Below are positions 18,884 to 26,662 of a DNA stretch of 64,000 bases, one piece after another. Each line of letters starts with the position of its first letter. Position 1 is the first letter of the stretch. The stretch is from Treponema brennaborense (GTDB taxonomy: Bacteria > Spirochaetota > Spirochaetia > Treponematales > Treponemataceae): NCBI GenBank assembly GCA_023666275.1, contig JAMPCJ010000003.1, positions 62,001 to 126,000 of the forward strand, given 5' to 3'. The notes under the pieces are model-generated. The model was not told where the DNA came from, made no database searches, and worked only from the letters and a program-made list of their open reading frames with translations. The position numbers were made by a program, and so were the translations under genes.

Positions 18884-19903
18884 TTACCGCTGAACGCGTC
18901 CGCTGGCGTTGCCGCCGGCAAGAGATTCAACTTCTTCTGCGGAAACAAGATTAAAGTCTCCGTTGATTGTGTGTTTCAGTGCGGACGCAGCTACCGCGAA
19001 TTCCAGAGCTTCGCCTTGTGTTTTTTTGGTCAAAAGACCGTGAATCAATCCGCCGGAGAAAGAGTCCCCGCCGCCGATTCTGTCAATGATAGGCATAATG
19101 TCATAATGTTTTGATTCATAAAATTCCTGTCCGTTGTAAATCATGGCTTTCCAGCCGTTGTGCGTTGCGGACAAACTTTCACGCAGCGTAGAAACAACAT
19201 ATTTGAATCCGAATTCTTTTGCCATTGCCTGAAAAATGCCTTTGTATCCTTCTGCGGCAGTGTTTCCTGCTTCAACGTCTGCATCCGGTTTGAAACCGAG
19301 GCACAATTCCGCATCTTCTTCGTTTCCGATGCACACATCAACATATTTCATCAGCGGCTTCATGATGCTCTGCGCTTTTTCGGATGACCACAGTTTTTTG
19401 CGGAAGTTCAAGTCAACGGAAACCGTTACATTGTGTTTTTTCGCTGCTTCACAGGCGAGTTTTGTCAGTTCGGCTGCTTTGTCTGAGATGGCAGGCGTAA
19501 TTCCCGACCAGTGAAACCAATCCGCGCCTTCCATTATTTTATCGAAATCGAAATCCGAAGGATCTGCTTCGGCAATGGAAGAGCCTGCGCGGTCATAGAT
19601 AACCTTTGACGGACGCATCGAAGCGCCTGTTTCCGCGTAATAAATGCCGACTCTGTCGCCGCCGCGGGCGATGTACTGTGTGTTCACGCCGTATTTCCGC
19701 AGAGAATTTACGGCACTCTGTCCGATTTCATGTTTGGGCAGTTTGGTTACGAAATATGCATCGTGTCCGTAATTCGCACAGCTTACCGCTACGTTTGCTT
19801 CTCCGCCGCCATAGATAACTTCGAATTTTTCTGCCTGAACGAATCTTCTGTTCGCTTCCGGTGAAAGCCTCAGCATAATTTCGCCTAAGGTAACAATCTT
19901 CAT
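18884..19903 (-). CDS. kdgK: 2-keto-3-deoxygluconate kinase (PfkB family)
   Basis: A 339-residue PfkB/ribokinase-family sugar kinase. GEIMLRLSPEANRRFVQAEKFEVIYGGGEANVAVSCANYG is typical of KDG kinases, and the anion-hole motif DRIGGGDSFSGGLIHGLL carries the catalytic Asp. It phosphorylates 2-dehydro-3-deoxy-D-gluconate in hexuronate/pectin breakdown. No KDPG aldolase is adjacent, so substrate is by homology; a related sugar kinase is possible. The ATG at 19903 has SD GGAG 10 nt upstream; longer in-frame extension to 19975 is unlikely. Confidence 0.87.
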   Translation of the reverse strand: MKIVTLGEIMLRLSPEANRRFVQAEKFEVIYGGGEANVAVSCANYGHDAYFVTKLPKHEIGQSAVNSLRKYGVNTQYIARGGDRVGIYYAETGASMRPSKVIYDRAGSSIAEADPSDFDFDKIMEGADWFHWSGITPAISDKAAELTKLACEAAKKHNVTVSVDLNFRKKLWSSEKAQSIMKPLMKYVDVCIGNEEDAELCLGFKPDADVEAGNTAAEGYKGIFQAMAKEFGFKYVVSTLRESLSATHNGWKAMIYNGQEFYESKHYDIMPIIDRIGGGDSFSGGLIHGLLTKKTQGEALEFAVAASALKHTINGDFNLVSAEEVESLAGGNASGRVQR

Positions 19904-20135
19904 AATAGATTTACTCCTGTTCGCGGCTGTCCGTGCATGCGCAGGATGCCGTAATGTATAATCCAGCCGCAACATGACGGCATTAAGTGATTATCTAATA
20001 ATAGCCCGAAATGAATATATCCGTCAATTTATTGCTGTTAAATTTTGCGCCTCGGCATTTGCGCGAAACAGTGCGGCACAAGTTTGCCGGATTTTGCTGC
20101 GGACATTATTGTTTTATCGGAAACGAAACGGCTGC

Positions 20136-21074
20136 TTACTCGATAATGATACCGAGCGAACTGACATTTTTTTTGTGCCCATTATATGAAAGCATGTTCG
20201 TTTTATTTATGAACAATGAAGAAGAAGCTCCGCCGTCAAGCTGAATCGCATCGTACGCTCCGGCTTCTTTCAGAATGTCTGCGCAGGCAGCAAAATCAAG
20301 TCCGGCGCTGTGCCGTTTTTGCTCGCCTTCCACAACCAGCAGATATAATGTGCAGCCGTTTTTCGATACGCCGGCAGCCGTCCGGGAATTATCGGTTTTT
20401 ATAAACGAACCGAAATGTTCTCCGTTTTTCAATATTTGAAAAAATCCGCCGACAGCTGTTGTATAAGAACTGCCGGAAAGTTCGGCTTGGGAACTAAACA
20501 CACGGGCTTTTTTTGCAGCGTCAAAAGCCAGTGCGGCGTATCGGTGTATCGGCGGCGAACATAAAATGCCGGCATTGATAATCAGACCTGCCGGTTCCCG
20601 TTTCAGCAGACCTTTCCGCTTCCAAGGCGCGGCATTTACTGCCACTGTGCTATTTGTTCGCTCTGCAAACTTTTCGGTTTTTTCGCCGTATTGTCCGGAC
20701 GGCTCCGCAGTTATCCGCACCGCTGCATCATCCAGCGCAACGGTAACAAGATGATACACAAGCGGAGGATTTGAACGCTCCAAGCGTTCGTAAAGCACTG
20801 CGCGGTGTATTTGTTTTTTGATGGTGCGCGCCATTCTGTGAGCATCGTACTGCAATTCCGCCTGCGCAAAATTTCCCGCTGTTTTTGCGGATGCGCAGCC
20901 CGACAGATACATCAAAAGCAGAGCGGCGGATAATATAACTGATGCCGTGAAATGCACATTTTTCCTGATACATGGAAAACATGGAAAAATTGCTGTTTTT
21001 TCTGCAGCAAATTTCTTTGCATGCGTTTTTAGACGAGGAATAATCAGCGTTGTCCTGGAGCAATTCGATGACAA
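20136..21074 (-). CDS. Phosphodiester glycosidase (NAGPA/DUF2233) lipoprotein
   Basis: A 312-residue exported protein. A long N-terminus is followed by a hydrophobic segment and lipobox YLSGC near residue 60. The NAGPA-type domain includes TNSTVAVNAAPW, the AGLIINAG stretch, DNSRTAAGVSKNGCTLYLLVVEGEQ and DAIQLDGGASSSLF near the end. The family removes GlcNAc caps from phosphodiesters or processes cell-surface glycans; the substrate here is unknown. The start is TTG at 21074 with a well-spaced AAAGGA; a GTG at about 20957 after AGGAAAAA is an alternative. It is 30 nt downstream of the AAA ATPase gene and probably co-transcribed. Confidence 0.82.
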   Translation of the reverse strand: MSSNCSRTTLIIPRLKTHAKKFAAEKTAIFPCFPCIRKNVHFTASVILSAALLLMYLSGCASAKTAGNFAQAELQYDAHRMARTIKKQIHRAVLYERLERSNPPLVYHLVTVALDDAAVRITAEPSGQYGEKTEKFAERTNSTVAVNAAPWKRKGLLKREPAGLIINAGILCSPPIHRYAALAFDAAKKARVFSSQAELSGSSYTTAVGGFFQILKNGEHFGSFIKTDNSRTAAGVSKNGCTLYLLVVEGEQKRHSAGLDFAACADILKEAGAYDAIQLDGGASSSLFINKTNMLSYNGHKKNVSSLGIIIE

Positions 21075-21104
21075 GCGGCGTTCCTTTGCTTGCTGTTCAA
21101 TCTG

Positions 21105-22889
21105 TTATGCGTTTTGACCGAGCAATTGTTTTAATTCACGAATATCCGAAGCCAGTTTTGTTCTGTCTATGTTCCGGTATTTTTTGGGAACCATTTCTCT
21201 GCTTGTGCATTCCAGAACCGCGACGAGATTTTGGAGTTCTATTTCATGCGGATATGCCGGCGGAATAAAATCACGTAAAGTTTGTTCCAAGTCCGTTTTT
21301 GTTACGACAGCGCGGTGTTCCATTGCTGCCGTCATCTTTGCGCGGACCAAGACTGCTTCTATGTCTGCGCCGGACATTTCGAATTGAATTTTCCGGAATA
21401 AATCAGCCAACGGGAATTTTTCCACTTTTATGCCGAGTTTCCGCTGCATTGTCGTGAAAATATCGATTTTTTCTTCCTGCGTTTCCGGATAAAACAATGC
21501 CAAATGTTCTTCGGCGCGTCCCTGCCGTTTTAAATCTATCGGAATCAAATCGGGACGGCTTGTTATTAAAAACCAGATGATTTTTCCGCGGTAATCTGTG
21601 TTGCCCATAAACGATGCTATTTGTGCGAAAACCCGTTTTTCCGATCCGTTTCCCGCGTTGTCAGTTCTGTGCCCCAGCATTGTATCTGCTTCGTCTATCA
21701 TAACCGCAACGGGCGACATGGCTTTCAGTATGCTCAGTATATGTTCGAGATTTGTTTCCGTTCCCGAATGCGATTCCGAATGGAAATTGCACAGCCTGAC
21801 CATCGGAATGCCTATTTCGCCGGCAAATGCACTGACAAGAAAGCTTTTTCCCGTTCCGATCGGTCCGGCAATTAAATATCCCATCGGTAGCACATCAAGC
21901 TGATTTTGCTTGATTGCCCGCGCGGCGTTTTTGAAACGGTTTTTTACAAAATCATGCCCGGAAATATACGACAAGTCGTGTTCTGTTTCCAAAAATTTAA
22001 GCATTCCGCCGACTTCATTTTCGATAATTTCTTTTTTTCTGATTCGCAGATAATCCATAGTTATCGGATTGTCGGCTTGCTCCGATTCCTGCGCAATTTG
22101 ATTCAAATGAAATAAATTCAGACCGGAAGTAAGCGTCCCTGCTTTTTCCGCAGTAAGTCCGCGGGCAAAGCGGCATAAATTCTTATCCTGAAGGAATCTG
22201 AAAAACTGCGTGCGGATATACTCGTCGGGAAGCGGAATATTTACTTTTACGACAGACGGCGAGGCGGTAAGCCGGATATTGGCATCTCCGAAATTTTCGG
22301 ATAATAGAATTATCGAAATATCATTTTGCGTAAAAACAGGTTCATGAGACCATCTGTTCAGCGTAACCAGACAAAAGCGATCGGTTTCATCAAGAAGACT
22401 TATATCTCCGGCAGGTACAAGCGTTTCCGCGTAATCAATCAGAAAAACGATGCGTTTTTCGATATTCAGCAGAAAATATTTTTCCAGCCAGGAAAATGCT
22501 TCTTTCGGATTATTGGATAAAAGTTCCGTATCCGAAACATCGGGAAAGCGGCGCTTCATAACGGATAAATATTCTTTTTCGCTGTTGAGCGTGCAGAACG
22601 ATACGCCGCTGGAGCTGTCGTAAAAAACAATAATATCTTCGTTCCCGAATAAAACATCGGATATATATTCCTGAATTTTCACGAAGTTGAATTCGCCTGC
22701 ATTCATCGTATGTGGCAGGTAATCGCGGATATTGCCGTGAACGAAATATAAATTCGCTGTTTTTGAACAATACTTATATGATAATTCCTGCGCCCACTGA
22801 GGCAATATTTTTATAAAAGGAAGATTCTTTTGTATCAGCTGTCCTTTGCCGTTCATAAACATACGGCTAATTATGCAATATGATTTCAT
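21105..22889 (-). CDS. AAA ATPase, FtsH/Cdc48-like module with unknown N-domain
   Basis: About 594 residues. The N-terminal half (about 1-300) includes a stretch FYDSSSGVSFC and another LIDYAETLVPAGD that looks like an eroded P-loop domain. The C-terminal half is a clear AAA module: GPIGTGKSFLV Walker A, AVMIDEADTML Walker B, RPDLIPIDLKRQGR sensor-2-like region. This suggests an AAA protein with one degenerate and one active ATPase domain. No protease motif is present, so remodelling of a partner is likely. No SD precedes the ATG at 22889 (alternatives 22862 and 22856). Divergent from ferredoxin. Confidence 0.8.
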   Translation of the reverse strand: MKSYCIISRMFMNGKGQLIQKNLPFIKILPQWAQELSYKYCSKTANLYFVHGNIRDYLPHTMNAGEFNFVKIQEYISDVLFGNEDIIVFYDSSSGVSFCTLNSEKEYLSVMKRRFPDVSDTELLSNNPKEAFSWLEKYFLLNIEKRIVFLIDYAETLVPAGDISLLDETDRFCLVTLNRWSHEPVFTQNDISIILLSENFGDANIRLTASPSVVKVNIPLPDEYIRTQFFRFLQDKNLCRFARGLTAEKAGTLTSGLNLFHLNQIAQESEQADNPITMDYLRIRKKEIIENEVGGMLKFLETEHDLSYISGHDFVKNRFKNAARAIKQNQLDVLPMGYLIAGPIGTGKSFLVSAFAGEIGIPMVRLCNFHSESHSGTETNLEHILSILKAMSPVAVMIDEADTMLGHRTDNAGNGSEKRVFAQIASFMGNTDYRGKIIWFLITSRPDLIPIDLKRQGRAEEHLALFYPETQEEKIDIFTTMQRKLGIKVEKFPLADLFRKIQFEMSGADIEAVLVRAKMTAAMEHRAVVTKTDLEQTLRDFIPPAYPHEIELQNLVAVLECTSREMVPKKYRNIDRTKLASDIRELKQLLGQNA

Positions 22890-22891
22890 GT

Positions 22892-22921
22892 TTGACAATA
22901 CATCACATTATATGGTATTTT
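22892..22921 (+). promoter_or_regulatory. Candidate promoter for ferredoxin
   Basis: TTGACA (22892-22897), 18-nt spacer, TATTTT (22916-22921), about 30 nt before the ferredoxin ATG. On the opposite strand the same stretch offers TATAAT for the AAA ATPase gene. Confidence 0.5.
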
Positions 22922-22951
22922 ACAAATATCAATCTTATTGAGAGGTATACT

Positions 22952-23122
22952 ATGGCTTATAAAATTTCAGATGCCTGTGTAAACTGCGGAGCCTGCGAGG
23001 GTGAATGCCCCGTTGGTGCGATTAGCGAAGATAATGGCAAACGTAAGATCGATTCTGATACATGCGTAAGTTGCGGGACATGCGCGTCTGCGTGCCCTGT
23101 TGAAGCTATCTCTGCGGAATAA
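22952..23122 (+). CDS. 2[4Fe-4S] ferredoxin
   Basis: A 56-residue clostridial-type ferredoxin with two CxxCxxCxxxCP clusters: CVNCGACEGECP and CVSCGTCASACP. It carries electrons in the cytoplasm, for instance for pyruvate:ferredoxin oxidoreductase or hydrogenase. Size and motif spacing are exactly those of the family. An AGAGG SD lies before the ATG at 22952. A 12-bp hairpin follows the stop, so it is probably monocistronic. Confidence 0.97.
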   Translation: MAYKISDACVNCGACEGECPVGAISEDNGKRKIDSDTCVSCGTCASACPVEAISAE

Positions 23123-23131
23123 AAATGCCTG

Positions 23132-23172
23132 CCGAAGCGGAATATAACAGTTTTGTACGAATTCCGCTTCGG
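23132..23172 (+). terminator. Terminator-like hairpin after ferredoxin
   Basis: CCGAAGCGGAAT (23132-23143) and ATTCCGCTTCGG (23161-23172) pair perfectly over 12 bp around a 17-nt loop. Few T residues follow, so termination strength is uncertain. Confidence 0.65.
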
Positions 23173-23226
23173 TTATGATAATCCGCGGGCGCTGCGGCAA
23201 AAAATCAGCGTCTGCGGATTTTGTAT

Positions 23227-23255
23227 GGGATAAAAATTCCATAAATTTTTATCCC
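23227..23255. repeat. Perfect 12-bp hairpin, 5-nt loop
   Basis: GGGATAAAAATT (23227-23238) and AATTTTTATCCC (23244-23255) are perfect inverted repeats with loop CCATA. It lies in the gene-free 325-nt gap between ferredoxin and the membrane protein gene. It could be a second terminator, a processing site or an operator. Nothing else was recognised in this gap. Confidence 0.5.
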
Positions 23256-23447
23256 TGCCGTGTTTTGCAATCGGCTGCTTCGGAACAGCATAATGGTGCT
23301 GTTTTTGGTGCAGATTATTTTATTTCCGTTCGCCGCATAGAAACCATCCGTTTTTAAAAAGCAAATCCCTGCGGAATCGGCGGTATTCCCGATGCGGAGT
23401 TTTTCAGATGCGGCGTGTTTTATGTTTGCCGTACCGTTTTAGTGCCG

Positions 23448-23870
23448 ATGAAATTTTTCCGTTCTGTTTTTTCCGGTTATGCCAGAATGTTTTCTCTGTT
23501 GGGAAAGATACTGTTCCTCTTGTTTTTTTGCAGCGCATTCAGTTTTTTAGTCGTTTTCCCGTTATGGAAATGGGCGGTCGTTTTTCCCCGCTCGTATACA
23601 GCCGCGGTTTTGTCTTTTGCGGGACTTTTTATATTATTCAGAATAATTCGTTCTGTCTGCATGTATGTTTGCAATGAACAATTTTCTTCCGCGGAAAAAA
23701 AGAATAAAATACGGAATATTCTGCGGAAACTTTTGCAGGCATGTATTGCCGCCGCGTCAGCAGCCGTGTTTGCATATTGCATATTGCATGGGCAGTGCGT
23801 TGCTGCGGTATTTTCGCTTGCGATTGGCATAATTTTGTATGGTTTATGCGCGTTCGGCGTAAAAAAATAA
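23448..23870 (+). CDS. Small integral membrane protein
   Basis: About 140 residues from the ATG at 23448 (a GTG at 23415 would add 11). Four hydrophobic segments are visible at about 15-40, 42-68, 92-112 and 115-135. It is rich in Phe, Val and Cys. Not recognised. Its 3' end overlaps the start of the LysM protein gene by 25 nt, so the two are probably translationally coupled and may act together at the envelope. The start lacks a strong SD. Confidence 0.55.
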   Translation: MKFFRSVFSGYARMFSLLGKILFLLFFCSAFSFLVVFPLWKWAVVFPRSYTAAVLSFAGLFILFRIIRSVCMYVCNEQFSSAEKKNKIRNILRKLLQACIAAASAAVFAYCILHGQCVAAVFSLAIGIILYGLCAFGVKK

Positions 23871-24322
23871 CAGCGAAAATCATTGATGCGCGGCATCTGC
23901 ATTTTGGGCTGCTGAGTGCCTTGCTGCTGACGCTGTTTCCGCTTTTTTCCCAAACGGAAATTTCCGATGATATTATTCCGATTGCCGAATTAAATTCACG
24001 GAATTCGGCATTCAAACAGCTTGAACGTGCTGTCCAAAATTCCTACCGTGTCATTGCGCTTAACAGCGGGAAAAAGGACGGAAAAGAAGCTGTTCCCGTG
24101 TCTTTTTTTTCGTATTTCGCCGGTAAAGAAGAAACGCTTTTGATGATAGCGGCACGTTGTTCAATTCGTTATGAAACAATTGCTACGCTGAACAGAATAT
24201 CTTCGCCGCAAATGAATATTTCCGGTACAACGATTTTGATTCCGTCATGCCCCGGTCTTTTTATTCCGGATAAACCCAAAACCCCGTTTGAATCTTTATT
24301 GAAAAAAAATGCTTTCCACTGA
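23846..24322 (+). pseudogene. LysM protein, 5' part of a frameshifted LysM-M23 endopeptidase
   Basis: A 158-residue exported protein. A hydrophobic signal segment (about 16-32, ending near LFSQT) is followed by a spacer and a LysM-like domain (about 95-140: EETLLMIAARCSIRYETIATLNRI...GTTILIP). The frame reaches a stop just after an A8 run at 24302-24309. Reading one base back at the A8 run continues, without a stop, through CFPLNDGVWYTVRGERFF into the M23 peptidase frame. LysM-M23 fusions are common peptidoglycan hydrolases, so this was probably one gene of about 328 residues. It may be split by mutation, phase variation, slippage or a sequencing error. The ATG at 23846 overlaps the upstream membrane gene. 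Confidence 0.7.
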
Positions 24323-24342
24323 ATGACGGTGTATGGTATACT

Positions 24343-24831
24343 GTGCGCGGTGAACGGTTCTTTTTTATTCCCGACGGCAAGCTGAATCCGACGGAACGGG
24401 CTTTTTTTCTTGATTCGTCAATGAAATCGCCGCTTCCGCCGGGAATATTGACTTCCGGATACGGTTTGAGGATAAGCCCTATTTCCGGCACGGAAAAATT
24501 CCACAATGGAATAGATCTTGCCGCACCGGAAGGAACCGAAGTTTATGCCTGCAAAGCCGGTATAGTGAAACAAACCGGCTCAAGTCCGGTATACGGAAAA
24601 TTTGTCATAATAGGGCATGATGAGCGCATGAGCAGTTTTTACGCGCATTTGTCGGCAATGCATGTTTCCGCGGGGGATGCCGTGAGCGGCGGCGATGTAA
24701 TCGGCGAGGTCGGAACAACAGGCGCTTCAACGGGACCGCATCTCCATTTTGAAGTACTGTCTGACGGGAAAGGCATCGATCCTGTCAAAGTTCTCGGCGA
24801 AGAACAAATTCGCAAAAACGGCGGTGCGTAG
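24343..24831 (+). pseudogene. M23 peptidase domain, 3' part of the frameshifted LysM-M23 gene
   Basis: The frame encodes an M23 (LytM-like) zinc endopeptidase domain that cuts peptidoglycan cross-bridges or stem peptides in the periplasm. HNGIDLAAPEGTEVYA supplies the first metal ligands (His, Asp), GHDERMSSFYAHLSAM follows, and HLHFEV supplies the last. It lacks its own signal peptide and a credible start: the GTG at 24343 has no SD. The open frame extends upstream of 24343 through the LysM gene's stop, which points to a frameshift at A8 (24302-24309) rather than an independent gene. Confidence 0.72.
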
Positions 24832-24882
24832 CTTGTTTTGTCCGGTATTCGCAGACAAAATTGGGGAACTAATAAAAAATTG

Positions 24883-25887
24883 ATGAAAAGAAAAATTATT
24901 TGCATATATGCCGCATTTTTTTTCATGCTTTGCGGAATGCCCGCAGAATCTTTTCGTGTAAATAAAGTCCATTCTGTTATTGTTCCGCAGTTTGAAGTTG
25001 AAGAAGCACCGATTGTTTCGCTTGGCGTAAGTGATGCGATTGCGCTGGAAATCCCAGCCGACCGTTTGTTCCTGCAAGCCGTTTCGCTTGAAATAAAAGT
25101 GCCTTCTGTTGTCGCGGCCTATCGTCATTCTGTGGCATATTCAGTGTACAGAAATATTTCTCCCGATCCGAAAGCCGGCCGCATCGACTACACCGCCGAA
25201 CGTCTGTGTCTGGAAACATTTCCTAGCCGGCTGAGTTATAATTTGCAGATACCGCTTGCCGAAAATCATTCCATGAAATCCACGCCGTATACGTCGGTGC
25301 TCGCCGACGTGATAGGAAAATCGGAAAATGTGATACTGTTTCGATTGCAGCCCGTGATGAAAGGTGTTCCCGGCGAGTTGTTTACTTCCGAATTTTCCGT
25401 GCAGGTAAAACCTATTTTTACCGGCGACGGATTGCTTGTTCTGGATGTTTTATATCCGCCGAATTCTGTTCAGCCGGAAATTCGGGAAAAAATGCCGTAT
25501 TCCATTTTTATCGATGAAAAACCGGCGCTATATACGGACAGGGGCATCTTGCTTCCTGCCGGCAATCATCATTTATCGCTTGTTTCCGAACTATATAGAA
25601 GTGAAGTTCGGACTTTTACGATTGAACAGGCACAAACGGTCCGCCTTTCGATACAGCTTCAGGATATTGCGCCGCTGCTGATGGTTATTGCGCCTGAAAA
25701 CGCCGTTGTTTTTCTGGATGACAATGAATTGCTGCTGCCGATAAAAGAACCTTTTGTCGTATCAGCCGGCGAACACGTGCTGAAAGTGATTGTCGGCGGA
25801 TATGAAACAGTAAGAAAAGTTTTTATTCAGAACGGAAAAACATATACGATGTCTGTCGCACTCGAACTTGAAATAGAAGAAGAATAA
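24883..25887 (+). CDS. Secreted PEGA-domain protein
   Basis: A 334-residue protein with a short signal peptide (MKRKIICIYAAFFFMLCGMPAES). The middle is beta-rich and unrecognised. The C-terminal 70 residues match the PEGA carbohydrate/envelope-binding type (VIAPENAVVFLDDNELLLPIKEPFVVSAGEHVLKVIVGGYETVRKVF). It is likely periplasmic or surface exposed. Start ATG 24883 is chosen for the signal peptide; the upstream TTG at 24838 has no support. It lies 51 nt after the M23 frame and could share its transcript. Confidence 0.72.
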   Translation: MKRKIICIYAAFFFMLCGMPAESFRVNKVHSVIVPQFEVEEAPIVSLGVSDAIALEIPADRLFLQAVSLEIKVPSVVAAYRHSVAYSVYRNISPDPKAGRIDYTAERLCLETFPSRLSYNLQIPLAENHSMKSTPYTSVLADVIGKSENVILFRLQPVMKGVPGELFTSEFSVQVKPIFTGDGLLVLDVLYPPNSVQPEIREKMPYSIFIDEKPALYTDRGILLPAGNHHLSLVSELYRSEVRTFTIEQAQTVRLSIQLQDIAPLLMVIAPENAVVFLDDNELLLPIKEPFVVSAGEHVLKVIVGGYETVRKVFIQNGKTYTMSVALELEIEEE

Positions 25888-26056
25888 CGCTGTTTCGTTA
25901 GTTAAAAGAACTGCCGTCCTGCCTTGCCTGCGGCCTGTCCGGCGATGCGGGATTGGCTGCATGATAAAACGATAAATAAACCGATTATTTGCGCTTTCGG
26001 ATTTCAAAAAACGCTGAAAAAATTCAAGATGTCTGAAAATATTCCGATAATAAATA

Positions 26057-26098
26057 TACCGGGCAGATTATTTCCTCCCACCCATTATTTGCCCGGTA
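26057..26098. repeat. 9-bp inverted repeat
   Basis: TACCGGGCA (26057-26065) and TGCCCGGTA (26090-26098), perfect, loop 24 nt. It sits between the PEGA gene and the convergent slyX. Role unknown. Confidence 0.4.
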
Positions 26099-26111
26099 AG
26101 CCTGATGGCAT

Positions 26112-26138
26112 AGCCGGAGCTGAAAAGTTCCGGCTTTT
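26112..26138 (+). terminator. Intrinsic terminator after the PEGA gene
   Basis: AGCCGGA (26112-26118) pairs with TCCGGCT (26129-26135) around a 10-nt loop, followed by TTTTAT. The upstream part of the 295-nt gap holds no other gene. Confidence 0.65.
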
Positions 26139-26181
26139 ATTTATATCGATATGCGGTGAGCTGTGCGGTTATGTCTTTATG

Positions 26182-26397
26182 TCAGTAATGCGGCGGCATG
26201 CGGTTCGGAATATCGTTTTCCATGTTGTCCGCAATTTCCGTCAGCCGCGCATTCAGCAGTTTATTTTCTTTCCTCAGCAGGCGGATGTTTTTTTCCTGTT
26301 CGACGGCAGTTTCCTGCAGCTGGTTCAAAAAATCTTCAAGGTATGCGAGTTTTGTTTCGATTGTTATGAGTCTGTCTTCGCAAATTTGATTATCCAT
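26182..26397 (-). CDS. slyX: SlyX family coiled-coil protein
   Basis: A 71-residue coiled-coil protein. RLITIETKLAYLEDFLNQLQETAVEQEKNIRLLRKENKLL and the terminal PPHY are hallmarks of SlyX. The function of SlyX is not established. Length is typical. Convergent with the PEGA gene and divergent from the chemoreceptor. Confidence 0.85.
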   Translation of the reverse strand: MDNQICEDRLITIETKLAYLEDFLNQLQETAVEQEKNIRLLRKENKLLNARLTEIADNMENDIPNRMPPHY

Positions 26398-26552
26398 ATT
26401 GAAAATTATATCGTTTTTGCCGTCTGAAAAAAAGATAATCGGCTGTTTTTTGCAGTATTATTCCGCAGTGAATTTTGCCGCTATTTGCCCGCTGTATGAC
26501 GATTTATTTTTTGAAAAATTCCTGCCGATAATAAACTGACGCGCAAAGTTTT

Positions 26553-26582
26553 TTGACATGTGCCGCATATTTATGATATAAT
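26553..26582 (+). promoter_or_regulatory. Strong sigma-70 promoter of the chemoreceptor gene
   Basis: TTGACA (26553-26558), 18-nt spacer, TATAAT (26577-26582). Both hexamers match consensus exactly. It leaves an 80-nt leader before the ATG at 26663, which has SD CAGGAGG. Confidence 0.8.
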
Positions 26583-26662
26583 ACGACCTGTATTTGTACA
26601 TGTCATTGAATATTGCTTTATGATTTTTATCGCTTTAATGCAATTTCAGGAGGTTTGATATT

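Noticed and set aside
26057-26138. CRISPR-like or mobile-element repeat at 26.1 kb
   Set aside because: Two unrelated hairpins without repeated units, transposase or target duplications; one is a plain terminator.
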